Source of the DNA: Diphasiastrum complanatum
Taxonomy: Eukaryota > Streptophyta > Lycopodiopsida > Lycopodiales > Lycopodiaceae
NCBI GenBank assembly: GCA_029204225.1
Contig: CM055107.1
Location: 5,864,873 to 5,928,872, forward strand
Length of the DNA: 64,000 nucleotides
Reading direction: 5' to 3'
Shown: positions 46,140 through 57,548 of the stretch, one piece after another
Layout: the number at the start of each line of letters is the position of its first letter
Numbering within the stretch: the first letter of the stretch is position 1
Notes under the pieces: generated by a model
What the model saw: the letters and a program-made list of their open reading frames with translations, nothing else
Told to the model about the DNA's origin: nothing
Databases searched by the model: none
Program-made: the position numbers and the translations under genes

Positions 46140-46538
46140 ATGGAGAAGACACAAACCGGAACACTTTTAGATTCACAGCATGTATCTCAGCATTCAAACA
46201 TTGTGTCAACACAATCAATACAAGGATTGATAAGAATTACGGAAGTCATATCAGAGAAAGCGGTAGTAGTATTCAGCGTGAGTACTTGCTGCATATGCCA
46301 TGCAGTAAAGCGCCTCCTTTCCAGTTTAGGAGTTTCTCCTGCAGTCTACGAGCTAGATCAAGAGCGTGATGGCCCAGATATTGAAGCAGCTCTTCAAAAA
46401 CTCACCGCTTGCAGCCAAGCTCTACCAGCTGTATACATAGGTAGCCAGTATTTGGGAGGTCTGGATCAACTCATTGCTGCTCACATTTGTGGAGCACTCG
46501 TCCCACAGTTAAAGGAAGCCGGAGCCCTTTGGCTATAG
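46140..46538 (+). CDS. CC-type (class III, ROXY-like) glutaredoxin
   Basis: A single-exon ORF of 132 residues encoding a land-plant-specific CC-type glutaredoxin, a small thiol oxidoreductase that in flowering plants acts in nucleus and cytosol with TGA bZIP factors in development, nitrogen and defence signalling. Residues 1-35 are a variable N-terminus. The thioredoxin fold begins at about 36 with KAVVVFSVSTCCICHAVKRL, placing the active site at C50-C51-I52-C53. CCIC differs slightly from the common CCMC/CCMS. LPAVYIGSQYLGG (95-107) is the cis-Pro and glutathione-binding loop. The C-terminus is AGALWL, the ALWL motif of the ROXY group. The ATG at 46140 gives the usual length. Lack of introns is typical. 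No damage is seen; it appears to be a functional gene in a repeat-poor island. Confidence 0.95.
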   Translation: MEKTQTGTLLDSQHVSQHSNIVSTQSIQGLIRITEVISEKAVVVFSVSTCCICHAVKRLLSSLGVSPAVYELDQERDGPDIEAALQKLTACSQALPAVYIGSQYLGGLDQLIAAHICGALVPQLKEAGALWL

Positions 46539-47725
46539 AAGTCAATGTTATGCATCACTAGTAGGAATCTCTGAACTGTTCTAAGGAGAGTAAGGAAAAT
46601 ACACGTTTCATAGTCCGAAGCTCTGATTTGAGACATATCTATGATCAGGTGCTAAGACCTGGATCAATTCATAATTTCAGAAATATATCGCTTTTACTAT
46701 TGGTGCTGCAGTTTAGCTACCAAACGCTTGTAAGCCAAGCATACGGTTACACTTTCGTGCTAGGTCCATTTGTATGTAATGACTGTTACCACAACTGTTT
46801 GTGCTATATATTCTGATGATCACTTGATTTGATTATTTTGATATAACACATTGTGTATGTCTTTATTTCAGACACAAATTCTTAGTTGAGCTTACTATGT
46901 GGGTTATCTACTAATAAGCACATGATCTAGGACGTACAAGATGAAAAGAACAAGGCCATGATGTTAGAATTTGGTAACGTCAAATTAATGAATTTGCAAA
47001 CAAATCTCATGCTCCATTCCTCGTACCTATATTGAACGTGGGAAAAAAATTTCACCTCATTTTCCTAGGATTTTATTTCGTAGTCACCCTCCTTCGTGTG
47101 GGAAGTGGATCTACGGTGCGTGCCTTGATGCATTAATGTGTTTAAGCAAATCAACTAATTGCAAACCAGTTTTCAAATAGAAGTGAAAATATTTCCGTGC
47201 AGTCTTCACACTGGGCAGGTCTAAGTGAGGTTGGATTTGTTTAGTGCGACTGAGTCCATTGCTTAATAACAATTTGCAACCTTGGCTTTATTTCATCAAT
47301 TATTTTTGCAGTAGATCTCATGTTGAGTCTATCACGTTCAAATTTACCTTATACGTTATCTTAAACTACCCTAGATATATTTTCTATGACACGTAATGGA
47401 TTCTTTGTGCTGATTACGCCCAGTTTTTGGGCTTTTTAAAAAGCATAAAATGTCACTGAATTTTTTTAAAAAATATTATAAAATTCTGAAGCACATTCCA
47501 AACGCGCGTCAGTCCGCGTCAGACTGTGCACGTCAGACTGCCACGTGGCAGTTTCTCATTGGTCCAAAAAAAAAACCACAGTGCTGATTATGCTTTGTAA
47601 ATGGCATGTGGAAAAGTCAAAGACTCCATTACGCAATGGAAGGAGCCAGGCACAAGCCCATTGATGACTACAGTCGGATGACAACGATCTATTATCTAAA
47701 TAGAAAATTTGAAGTGTTTGACTCT
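46539..47725. other. 3' flank of the glutaredoxin gene
   Basis: Presumed 3' UTR followed by AT-rich spacer. A short local repeat of gcgtcag and cgtcagactg lies at 47503-47545, next to gccacgtggcag, a perfect palindrome with a CACGTG core. Confidence 0.5.
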
Positions 47726-49168
47726 TTCAAGAAGTTCGTGGCATTCGCATAGAGACACGCAATGGCACTATCAGATGCTACAAAGCAGGGCTTGTCACAA
47801 AGGGCTACACACAAAGGTACGGCGTTGATTATTTCGACACGTATTCGCCAATGGTGAAAATGATAAGCATTTGACTGCTCCTTGCATATGCTACACAATA
47901 CAATCTGGAAATTCACCAGATTGATGTAAGGACAGTCTTTTTCCACGGAGATCTAGAGGAAGAAATCTTCATGAAGCAGCCTAAAGGATTGAAAGACCCC
48001 GACGATCGATAATATGTCTATCGATTGCAACGACGCATTTATGGTCTGAAGCAGGCATCACGAGCTTGGTACAAGAAGCTCGACAGTCTTCTGAAGTCTC
48101 TAGACTTCAATCCTACACAACTAGACTGCAATGTCTATATAAAAAAGGTAGGAAGAAATTATGTGATTTTGACTATTTTTGTGGATGACTCCCTAATGAT
48201 AAGGAAACTCCTTGATTCTAATCAAGAAAACGAAGAGTCATATTTTTGAAAATTATGAAATCACAAATCTAGGAAAAGCAACAAAATGTCTTGGGCTAGA
48301 GATTAGAAGAGATCGAATAAGAAGAGAACTACATCTGAGTCAGTTAGAGTATGCCCGAAAAGTGCTGAAGTAGTATCGAATGATGGACTGCAAAGGAAAA
48401 GCCACACCAATGATAGCTGGAGCCAGACGAACGAAGTAGGATTGTCCGAAAATAGAGGAGGAGAGAGAGAAGATGGAAGGTGTACCCTACCAAAATCTGA
48501 TCGGTAGTCTGATGTACCTCACAATCTGTACCAGACACAATTTGGCTTTCTTGGTCTATGCTTTAAGCCAATTCTCTTCGAATCCTGGCATGGCACATTG
48601 GCAAATGGCGAAACGAATCCTACAATATTTGAAGGGTACCCAAAACATGGGATCAACCTACAAAGCAGACAAAGAAGGCAAAGGATTTGAGCTGCACCAC
48701 TACAGTGATGCAAGTTGGGCAAGCTGCAAAGACGACATCAAGTCCGTGACAGGAGGATGTTCGATTGTGTGTGGAGCAGCAATCAGCTGGACCTGTAAGA
48801 AACAAACCTTGGTGGCTCAATCCTCATGCAAAGCTGAATATGTCGTAGCTTCAAAGATGGCAAATGAGGTAGTATGATTGCAGATGATGTTGGAGGCAAT
48901 TGCCATACCACAAGGAGAACCATATATGATGATGATGGATTTTCAAAGTGCCATATATCTGTCCCAGGATCATGTTTTTCATTCAAAGACAAAACATATA
49001 CCTCTGAAGTACCATCATATTCGAGACTTGATCTCGAAGAGAGAGCTCATCAATACATAAAGTCTGAAGACATGATTGCAGATATGCTCACGAAGCCGCT
49101 CGACAAACCACTCTTCGCAAGGCAAAGAAAGACAATTGGATTGAATATACAAAGTTGCAAGGTTCAAT
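47726..49168 (+). pseudogene. Copia RT-RNase H
   Basis: RT reads CYKAGLVTKGYTQRYGVDYF, TYSPMVKMISI, IHQIDVRTVFFHGDLEEEIF, RIYGLKQASRAWYKKL and ILTIFVDDSLMI (YVDD box variant). RNase H reads YQNLIGSLMYLTICTRHNLA, HYSDASWASCKDDIKSVTGG, TLVAQSSCKAEYV and then TKHIPLKYHHIRDLI and EDMIADMLTKPLDKP. In-frame stops occur at several points (for example before YVYRLQ and after MANEVV), with a few frame changes, so it is inactive although well preserved. Confidence 0.92.
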
Positions 49169-49174
49169 AGGGAG

Positions 49175-49809
49175 TGTCATAAATTGTGAACTCCTGCAAC
49201 TTTGTCACGAAGGTGATGAAGCCAAACGAAGCGAAGGTCGAATGTCGAACATACACCAAAGGTCGAACATACCTCAAAGACCAGAAAACACGAAACGAAA
49301 GACACAAAACGAAACAAAGACGAAGGAAAACAATTTGCGCTGCCAACTGGCAGCTCGATGAGCATGGTGTATTGTACTTCACGTTCAGTTGAAAGAGTTA
49401 CCGATAACAGAGAATAACTAACTAGTTGATTAGCGTTGACTTGTCTTGTAATTCTTTGTTTAACTATCTTGTAGACTCCACATAGTGGAGATAACTACAC
49501 ATTTTTTATCAACACGAAATAGAAGATAGAGAGACGAAAAATAGAGAGAATAGTTGTGCATGAAAGTCTGCTAATGAGCAGAACACAACGATTGAGCTAG
49601 GCGTCAGGCCGCTAACGAGCGAGACACTGACCAACTCACTCGAGTCTCAAAAATAGATAATACAATTGCTCTCTTCTCCATCTCATTATTCTCGTCGTCT
49701 TGATTGCTCGAATCTTTTATGTTCTGTGATCTGTAGTCACTTGCTAAGGATCCTAAAAATTTTCGCAAAGGAAAACCAAACAAACGCGAACAGAATCAGA
49801 TTCACGACA
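49175..49809 (+). repeat. 3' LTR of the truncated copia
   Basis: Begins TGTCATAAATTGTGAACTCC and ends GATTCACGACA. Confidence 0.88.
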
Positions 49810-51063
49810 ATAGGCAATTGATGTATCACAATATAAAAGTACGAATGAACATACCAATCTTTTTTGGACATAGACAGTTGATGTATTACAATACAGTTAC
49901 AAAAGTACGATCAATAATTTGAAGCTTGATGTTGATATTCTTTTTTGCATGAAGTATGTTTTTCTATAGTTTGTTGATAGGAGGTGATGATTCTTTCTAT
50001 GTGTGTCTTGTTTGAACGGAGTTGAAAATTTGACATAATGCATAGGCTATAGCTTTAAATCATATGGGTTCCTCCTAATATGAAGTAATAGCCATCTGCC
50101 AATGCTTAACATGGTGGCTAATCGTGTTATTCTATTTCAAATTCATGCTAGTTTTAAACTCGAATACATAGGTTTGAGTAGGGTTTTACTGAATTATTAC
50201 CAATCTAAAATTTTAAACCATGGAATCTTGCATTCCACTCCATGCTTGATCACCACCAATTGTGATCATGACACATTAAGATTGGGGTTATAATGATCTA
50301 AGTGCGAGATAGAAGAGTCTACGTGTTACCATGAGGCTTGTTGTTGCTTAAAATTCTAAGGTTGCCTATTGTGCAAAGGAGGTTGTGACAGCATGACTAT
50401 CCCATTTAACTTAAATTTAACATAATTTTTCTCGAATTAGTCCTGCTCAAGCTTGTATAATGGAAGATTGTTGACTATAAAATATATAATGAAGCTTTTT
50501 GGAGCAGTCCCTAGTCGCAATTAGAGAATTCAAGTCAAAGTCTCTATTCTTAGGCGCATGGGACATTGTTCAAAGTTGCTTTATTGCACTTTGAGTTTTA
50601 TTCAAATGCACTTGTTAAGCTATTCTCTAAAGGCAGTATCTAATGAACTTTCTAACCTAGTATCTAAGCTACTGTCCTGGCTGTTGGGAAGGTCAACTGT
50701 CTAAGACATTGTCTAAACCACTATAAGCTACAGTCTATAGAATTGTCTACTAAAGTGTCTAAGCTAGTATGTAAGGAAATATCTAAGAAGCATAATTGCA
50801 TGCTTTTGCCTAAGACCTTTGTCTAACATATTGCACGACCCTTATTTGATTGTAAAGGTCAGGAATTGTGGCCATGATTCATTTACAGGCCATAGAGGTA
50901 CACATTTGTTCAGCCTTCTTGAAACTCCTCATGATGATTTTTTAACTTTCTGATAGACAACTTTTGTAAAAATGATTGATGTGTTGATGAGAGAAAATTA
51001 GAAGAAAATATTAGTTGGCTTATTGATTAGTGGATCAAAGTGCATGAGTTCTTCGGGCCATAA
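49810..51063. other. Spacer with a short tgtctaag-type repeat
   Basis: Mostly AT-rich. Between about 50630 and 50835 the words tgtctaag, tatctaag and gtctaa recur many times at irregular spacing. No gene is recognised. Confidence 0.45.
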
Positions 51064-51189
51064 ATATCCACAAAGGTCCCAAGTGTGGAGGCTGAGGCCG
51101 TTTCTGATAACTTCGAAAGGCTATTTCGTACAAAAAGGGTGATTTCTTGGAGCTTCGTTTATAATGCCTCTTGGCATAAATCCCACTAG
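51064..51189 (+). pseudogene. Possible PPR-like fragment
   Basis: A 41-codon open stretch reads SVEAEAVSDNFERLFRTKRV and ISWSFVYNASW, loosely like a plant pentatricopeptide unit (SVE-A-VFERL-RDVISW). It is too short to be sure and has no intact neighbours. Confidence 0.2.
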
Positions 51190-51204
51190 TCTGATGTTGG
51201 AAGC

Positions 51205-51879
51205 TCAAACTCTCGAAGCTTGAAGCTCAAACAACTGACCTGTCCTAACACAAGCATCTAGTTTGAACAATTTGCCTTGCCTTTTACCTTTTGCAATCAA
51301 GATTTTTTTCCTTTTGATCATGCAAGCATCTCCATCAAACTCAACTTTGAAACCCTTACTTAGCAATTGACTCACACAAAGTAAATTCTTGGTAATGGAA
51401 GGTATGAACAAAACATCTTTCAAATGGGCGGGTCTATTTGTAGAGAGATAAATAGGAATTGTGCCAATCCCTTTGATTGCACACTCACCATCATTGGCCG
51501 TGTAGATCACCTTCTTGTCATTTCCATATGCCAACAAAGAAGTGAAGTACTCTTTGTGAAAAGTCATGTGTGAACTTGCTCCACTATCAATCCACCATGG
51601 ATCTAGATCTCCATCATTAGCAAGCATACATGAAGACATCACAAAAGCATCCTCATTTGCATTTTGAACATCCAAACCATTCTCATCAAGAGTAAGATTA
51701 CCTTGCTTGTCTCCTTGATCTCTCTTCTTCTTGTAGCACTCACTTGCAAAGTGTCCTTTGATGCCACAATAGAAGCAATTGAGCTTTAACCTATCTTTCT
51801 TTTTTCCATTTGAAGAAGCCTCCCCTTGATCTTGCCCTTTGGACCACTTACTTTTGCTTTTGCCCTTGAATTTTCCCAT
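51205..51879 (-). pseudogene. Copia Gag C-terminus and protease, minus strand
   Basis: 224 open residues. A Lys-rich start is followed by the zinc knuckle CFYCGIKGHFASEC, then the protease active site WWIDSGASSHMTFHKEYF and VLFIPSITKNLLCVSQLLSK, ending soon after GKLFKLDACV. It resembles the N1 polyprotein through the same region and, like N1, ends just after the KLFKL block with no integrase. The N-terminal Gag is missing on the right, where LTR-like sequence begins. Confidence 0.88.
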
Positions 51880-52228
51880 GCATTATTATGTATCACATGA
51901 AAAGGTGGTTATTTAATGACTTTTTGTGGCTCTCCCATGCGTGGTTGTGCCACACTAATGTATATACGCATGGCTAAGCCACACCAAAAATTTAAAATTG
52001 TTTTCCCTCCTCCCGGACCCACTGTCAACACATTTTTGACCGAAAGGAGTGCTTGAAATTTTTTGTGTGGAAGTGCCACACGTGGATGAGCCATGCAAAA
52101 AAAATGCAAAATTTCTGCTAAGTCTCGGGTTTGCCTAGCAGCGTTTCATGGCAAAACACTTACGTATGTACTTGTGCTCTTGGTTGATGTGTGTAGAATT
52201 GTCAATCTAGATCTTGATTTTTTATGTC
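51880..52228. other. LTR-like fragment
   Basis: Contains tgtggaagtgccacacgtgg and ends in caatctagatcttgatttttta, reminiscent of the N1/N2 LTRs. Boundaries are not resolved. Confidence 0.4.
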
Positions 52229-52861
52229 TGTGAAAAATGTAAAAGCTATCTATCTTGACTTTTGGGGGTGCTTTCTCATTGGTTGACATCATATGACAAT
52301 TACCTTCAAGAACATGGACATGGATCTTAAATGGACATGCAAGGCCACAAAGGCATTTGTATGTGTTGCTCTTGGTTCATGGTTGTTACGTTCACATCTT
52401 GCACAAAGGATTTGGAATAATTTTGACGCAAAAATTTGATACTCGTGTGTTCGAGCATATTAGTTATGTCTAGAATAAACTCCAATTGAAGGATAGTTTC
52501 ATGACTGAAAACCTTGAGAGGAACCAAACATTCACATAGTGACATGTGGAGCAGTGCATGGTGTGTAACACTTATATGCATGGAAAGAGAATCAATAGTA
52601 ACTTGTGCCATCTATAGGATGGATCTTGGGCATGCATGGCACTGATGCACAAATCCTTGGAGGCTAAATCCTATAGGAACTCACCCATCTACATTCTTAG
52701 GTTGATGATTTTAGTTACCGGTTACTTCTCTTCAGTATTCACCTATCGTGGCATGGGGGTGCGGCTCTACCGGATTGATATCAAGCTTCTACTTGGCTAG
52801 GGGGTTGGATCCACAGTGTCCTCTATGGTGTATTGTGAGTTTGATCTTGGTGTGATCATCA
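52229..52861 (+). mobile_element. 5' LTR of a truncated LTR element
   Basis: Begins TGTGAAAAATGTAAAAGC, the same start as the N2 LTR, and ends GTGTGATCATCA before a PBS. About 633 bp. The element loses its interior after a short leader (52878-53153). Confidence 0.7.
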
Positions 52862-52864
52862 TAG

Positions 52865-52877
52865 TGGTATCAAAGCC
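52865..52877 (+). promoter_or_regulatory. Primer-binding site
   Basis: tggtatcaaagcc, one base from the standard copia PBS, three bases after the LTR. Confidence 0.75.
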
Positions 52878-53153
52878 TTGTCTTTTGACAATCAAGAGGT
52901 TGAATCCGTGAATCCTCAAATTCAGCTTTTTGCTTATTTTTTCTTGCTTTTTGGGTAGGAGATCATTCCTTTTTCTTCTTGGTGGTGGAATTGATATCCA
53001 AATAAGATCACTTCTCAAGCCTATTATCAGTCCATATATAGGAATCAATGATTTGACCTTGCATGTCAAATTACTTATGATTTTTCAAGCACTTTTATCA
53101 ATTTTTTTATTAGAAATTGGAATTTATCCTAGCAAATCTAAAAAGCTATAGCA

Positions 53154-54155
53154 TGTTGATAGTTTCAAATTGTATAGAGCCTGCTAGAAAGCCATTTAAT
53201 CTGAATTTAATGATCACATGCCCTTATTATCACTGTAATTTTACATGCATTTCCACACATTATGCAGAAACGTTGTATTATTGAAGACACCAGACAAGAG
53301 AATGGCGTCCGACTTATCGAGCTTGGCCAACTTATCAGGGAAGCCCGACTTGGCTGACTTATCGGGGAGTCCGACTTGTGGACTCAACCGACATATCGAC
53401 TTACCCGACTTGTTCGACTTATCAACTTGATTGTCCACGACAACCACTTGCTCAACATCATCGACTAATCGGCAACAAATAGTCGAAGCCTTCTCACGCT
53501 CACTCTCTGTACTGTGCAACAAAGTTGACAATGACAACAGCCACGGTCTTCTTCCTGACGGCACAATGGCTCCATGCCATCCTTTTGTACATACATCTGC
53601 AGAAGTGTAAATTGTATATAGTAGTAGAGATCAATCAAGTGAATTAGAGAAAGACACTATAGATGCTTTCATGCATTGATTTTTTCCTCAGACTGATTGT
53701 CAGTAATAAGCTCATAGATTCTACAGAGCAGAGTTGGCTTCTTGGGCACGCAGTTTCATCCGCTGTTGTCTTGCACTCATAGCATCAAACTAACGTGTAT
53801 TTCCATACACTAATATGAATCAATCACTATCCTTTTATTACGCTAAAAATTCTTGTCAGTATTGTATGCTTTGCTACTACGTATTCATGTATGACATTCT
53901 TATTGCTTTGTTTGATTGTCTGCTCTTCCGCTTTCGCAAACAACCGTGCTACTAGCTCTACTTTAAATTTGTGTTTGCCTATTGTTATAGTAGTACACAC
54001 ACCGAGGGATTAGTCAAACACTGCCTTCGAGCAGTACTAGGATCGTTCAATTCGATTGTTCGACTTGGACCAATTCATAGCGTTTCATTCCACCTCACAT
54101 TTTACTGATCAGAGCAGTAATTACTACTCTTTGATTCTTTTATCTGATACCAACA
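53154..54155 (+). repeat. 5' LTR of a truncated copia
   Basis: TGTTGATAG at the start and ACCAACA at the end form the inverted pair TGTTG/CAACA, directly followed by a PBS. About 1.0 kb. Between about 53300 and 53430 the word cgacttatc and close variants recur at least six times. Confidence 0.65.
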
Positions 54156-54168
54156 TGGTATAGAGCAC
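54156..54168 (+). promoter_or_regulatory. Variant primer-binding site
   Basis: tggtatagagcac, related to the copia PBS with one missing base. Confidence 0.6.
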
Positions 54169-54340
54169 ATCTAATACTTACATTGTATTAGAAGCGGTTT
54201 TATCTCAGAGCTATTTAAGCTTCCTACAGAACTTGATTCTATTAATCGATAGAATAATTGTTTTCTTGTTCTATAAGTTGCATTAGATATTCATTCTTAA
54301 GTCATTGACAGTTATTATTGTCACTTAGACTAACTTCCAC

Positions 54341-55680
54341 ATGGATTTCAAAGGGAAATCCACTCCTATTATGGACAAAGTTGATGGAGTCAATTACCAT
54401 CTATAGAAATTTAAGATGAAACTGTGCTAATGGCTAATGGGTTGTATGATGAGGCAAGACCCGAAGCCGACGATGCTACAATCTCTCGGTGGAAGCTGAA
54501 GGATGGCAAAGCTTTTGTGTTGATCATCCTCAACATATCAGACATGCAAATCGGCCATGTGTCTGAAGCTCAAACCTCCAAGGAAGTCTAGGAAATCCTA
54601 TACGAAGTGCATGACGTAGCTTCCAAGCTACATCTCAAGAGAAAGTTCTTCTCCCTCAAGATGACCAACGGTGATTCTCTACAGAATCACGTCAACTAGT
54701 TCAAGAACCTGCTAAAGCAAATGGCCACTAGAAAATCAATCATAGATGATCAAGATGTAGTAATGACATTGCTTCCAAGCTTGCCAAGCTCATACGACAG
54801 TTGGGTGATGATCATCACGACACACCCAGAACTGACTCTTTCAAGAGTCAATACAATGTTGTTGCAGAAAGACACTAAAAGAAAAGAACCCTCTAGTTCC
54901 TAAACTGTTGACTCTCATGTCTTATACACCAACAGAGGCTCGACTAAGCAGATGAAGAAATACCTAAAGCAATCAAAGCAAAATCGAACCGACCCAACAT
55001 AAAAAAACATTCGAACCAGCTGACAAGGAAGAAGTTGTTCTGCAGATACTACAAGCAAACCAACCATGAGATCCAAGATTGGTGCATACTACAAGCCAAG
55101 AACAACAGCAAAGGGCAATCAAATCAAGTGGAAACTGCAGCTACAGAAGCACCACATCCTAACCAAGAAGCGGATCACAATGCATTCATGACTAGCCATC
55201 AAAAAGCATCAAACGACAGCTCTTGGTTTCTAGATTTTGGAGCCACACATCATATGACCAGCCATATCGGCTATTTCGAGTCCTATACGCCTTACAGTAC
55301 CAAGAGATATGTTCACCTAGGTATAATAGCACACCAAGAGATATGTTTACATGGGTGATAATAGCACACAAGCTATCAAAGGTGAAAGTACAGTAAGATT
55401 GAGCTTTGCAAATGATCAATCCAAACTACCCATCAACGTATTGCTAGAGAATTACTAGATGTTGTACATACAAACATTTGTGGCCCAATGCAGAATCCTT
55501 CACTAAAGGGTGCAAAGTATTTCATCACTTTTATTGATGAATTTTCCAGAAGGACAATGGTATACTTCATCAAGAAGAAATCAAAAGCTTTCAATTGCTT
55601 CAAGATCTTCAAGGAGCGTGCATAGAAGAAACTAGTAAAAAGATTAAAGCCCTGAGGTCCGATAACGATGGAGAGGACAC
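54341..55680 (+). pseudogene. Copia gag-protease-integrase, decayed
   Basis: From an ATG at 54341: KVDGVNYHL, then (other frame) ISRWKLKDGKAFVLIILNIS and DDQDVVMTLLPSLPSSYDSW (Gag). A zinc-knuckle relic CRYYKQTNHEIQDWC follows near 55040, then the protease WFLDFGATHHMTSH with DFG for DSG. After more damage, an integrase start reads VHTNICGPMQNPSLKGAKYF and ITFIDEFSRRTMVYFIKKKS. Several stops (for example after NYHL and before EILYE) and shifts are present. The sequence ends about 55680 without RT. Confidence 0.88.
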
Positions 55681-56323
55681 ATTAGAGAAAACGTGGGCCC
55701 AAAGAGGGCCCTATAAGAAATGCCATGTAGGAGAGAGAAAAATAACTATAAAGTAATTATAATATCATTTTCTAACTTCTTTACGCATCTGCCCGCACTA
55801 CTTTCCATGTAAATGAATGCACCTTAGTTTAGTCACATCAAACTTCACTGGTGTTTAACCATAGTTAAAATATAATTTTTCAAAATGTTGAAATATTCCC
55901 TCCCAATAGTTGGGAACACTCGAAAATTTGAATTAGGAGTGACATTTCTGAAAAAAGCCTACGCCATCTCTATCTGCAGGGTCAAAAACAAGTGTTTAGC
56001 GCCATCTCAATCTCCAGCAAAGTCGTTAGCGCCATCTCCAGCTTTGTTATTGTCATTGTGTTGTTTGTTACTATACTACTGTACTGATGACAAAGCTTTA
56101 TCAACTTCATGTGGATCTGTCACCAGAATATGCTCCGCTCAGGACGAAAAATTCAAAGCAACCCAAATTGTCAACTTCTGATATTTATGGTCATCAGGAA
56201 CATTGTATCCTATTGATCCATGTTCATTGCAACATCCAAATTTTCATTCGGTGAGTCAGTTGATAATATATATGTGTCATGGTAAAAATGGCCTTTTGGG
56301 TTACTGTGCGAATTTGATGCTCT
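55681..56323 (+). other. Upstream part of the 56-57 kb gene, structure unclear
   Basis: The open frame 55885-56181 (with a doubled APSQSPAKS-LAPSP motif) and an overlapping frame (PEYAPLRTKNSKQPKLSTS) could include earlier exons. A cattcg followed by gtgagt near 56249 looks like a donor. I cannot join them with confidence. Confidence 0.3.
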
Positions 56324-56655
56324 ATGGGAATGCACATTCAATGCAAAGAATCAATGAAAATATCAAAGGAGTGCAAAGAAAAATCTACAAAGATGAAAAC
56401 TTGTCTAGATGAAAATGAGATGCTCAAGGAGGAGATCCAAAGGTTGAAATCTTCTTTGCATCATTATACAACTAGTAATGATGAGATAAAAATTGCATTT
56501 CAATCCATGTGTATCTCATATTTGTCTCTTGTTAAAGATATGGATGTGCTCAACAGAAAGGTCCGAAGCAACAAGAGGAAAAGACTGGTAAACAAGGATA
56601 TATGTGATCTATCATTCAGAGGAGGTCATAGAAAAAGACGAATCCGTGCATTCAA
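56324..56655 (+). CDS. Unidentified coiled-coil protein, internal or first exon
   Basis: Open for 110 codons from an ATG at 56324 (an upstream exon may precede; a stop lies just before this ATG in frame). It contains a heptad-like stretch CLDENEMLKEEIQRLKSSLH followed by YLSLVKDMDVLNRKVRSNKR and a basic end, GGHRKRRIRA. It ends ttcaa followed by gtaagt at 56656, a consensus donor. Splicing to 56836 keeps the frame. I do not recognise the family; the coiled coil and basic patches suggest a nuclear or structural protein, but that is inference. Confidence 0.5.
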
Positions 56656-56835
56656 GTAAGTTATAGCTTATTTGGTATTGAATATTGCTTGAACTTTTTG
56701 ATTCATTCATAATCAATAATTTTGTTATTTATTCATTTCAACTTTCTGTTGATTTGCTTATTATATACTGTTGTGAATACTATGAGTGTCCTAATTTCTA
56801 CTGACATTTTCATGAACATTATGTTTGCAATGCAG

Positions 56836-57082
56836 ATCAGCATTGGTTGTTGAAGACCATTTAGCCGATGAGATTTCAATTGGAAACTCACTAGGCTCTA
56901 TCTTGACTTCTAAATCTATGAAATCAATGTTAAATAATAACAAAATAAAAAAGATTAAGGCTTCAGATACTGATAGCATTATGGATGAAGTTGTAAAAAT
57001 ATTAGACACTATATTGCTTCAGGGGGCATGTGACTTTTCTAGCATCAGTAGGGAAGCATATGTAGTTAGAAATCAGTTTTGA
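56836..57082 (+). CDS. Unidentified coiled-coil protein, last exon
   Basis: Entered from tttgcaatgcag at 56835, the acceptor of a 180-bp intron (56656-56835). The split codon aa/a gives Lys and the frame continues SALVVEDHLADEISIGNSLG, MKSMLNNNKIKKIKAS, SIMDEVVKILDTILLQ and stops at 57082 after VVRNQF. The matching splice sites and phase are the main reason for calling it a gene. Retroelement LTR sequence begins just downstream. Confidence 0.5.
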
Positions 57083-57129
57083 TCTGATTCATTAGTATAA
57101 GCTCTAAATGTGATATTGTAATTAGTGTA

Positions 57130-57533
57130 CAGTTAATTAGATTTGATGTATTCAGTTGTGATCAAGACGTGACCCGTTAGGATATATTGATCGGACACTG
57201 ATCTCGTAGACAGCTACTTGGGTTAGCCGGGTAGCCACACGTAGGAAGAAATTAGCCTGTACAGTGATTTTAAGTTCATTATGCTATACTCAGGGGCATG
57301 TCCTGGGTTTGTCAGTATATGTGGCCATATTGGGCCTAACTCTAGTTTGGCAGGTGGTAGGCTAGTTTAGTGACACCTGTTGAGCCCATGCAGTTTGGGG
57401 TTTTGCTATATGTACAATGTTTCTTCATAATAGACTTAACTTTTGATGTGCCATCTACGAGAGCTTGTGAGGAGTGGCTATGGTGATTGTGTGATGTGAT
57501 CTGCATACTGCACTAGATTCTATCGGAATTTCA
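57130..57533 (+). mobile_element. 5' LTR (end certain, start approximate) of the terminal copia element
   Basis: LTR-like sequence ending cggaatttca shortly before a PBS. The 5' boundary could not be fixed; tgtacagtt near 57127 and tgtattcag near 57147 are candidates. The 3' LTR would lie beyond 64000. Confidence 0.5.
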
Positions 57534-57536
57534 ACT

Positions 57537-57548
57537 TGGTATCAGAGC
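57537..57548 (+). promoter_or_regulatory. Primer-binding site
   Basis: tggtatcagagc, three bases after the inferred LTR end. Confidence 0.8.

Larger units (their letters stand above)
47726..49809 (+). mobile_element. 5'-truncated copia element
   Basis: Starts inside RT and keeps RNase H and a 635-bp 3' LTR; gag, protease and integrase are absent. Its LTR is the same family as the minus-strand LTR at 5771-6647. Confidence 0.9.

Noticed and set aside
53241-53564. 107-residue minus-strand frame with Asp-Lys-Ser repeats
   Set aside because: Antisense of the cgacttatc repeats within an LTR.
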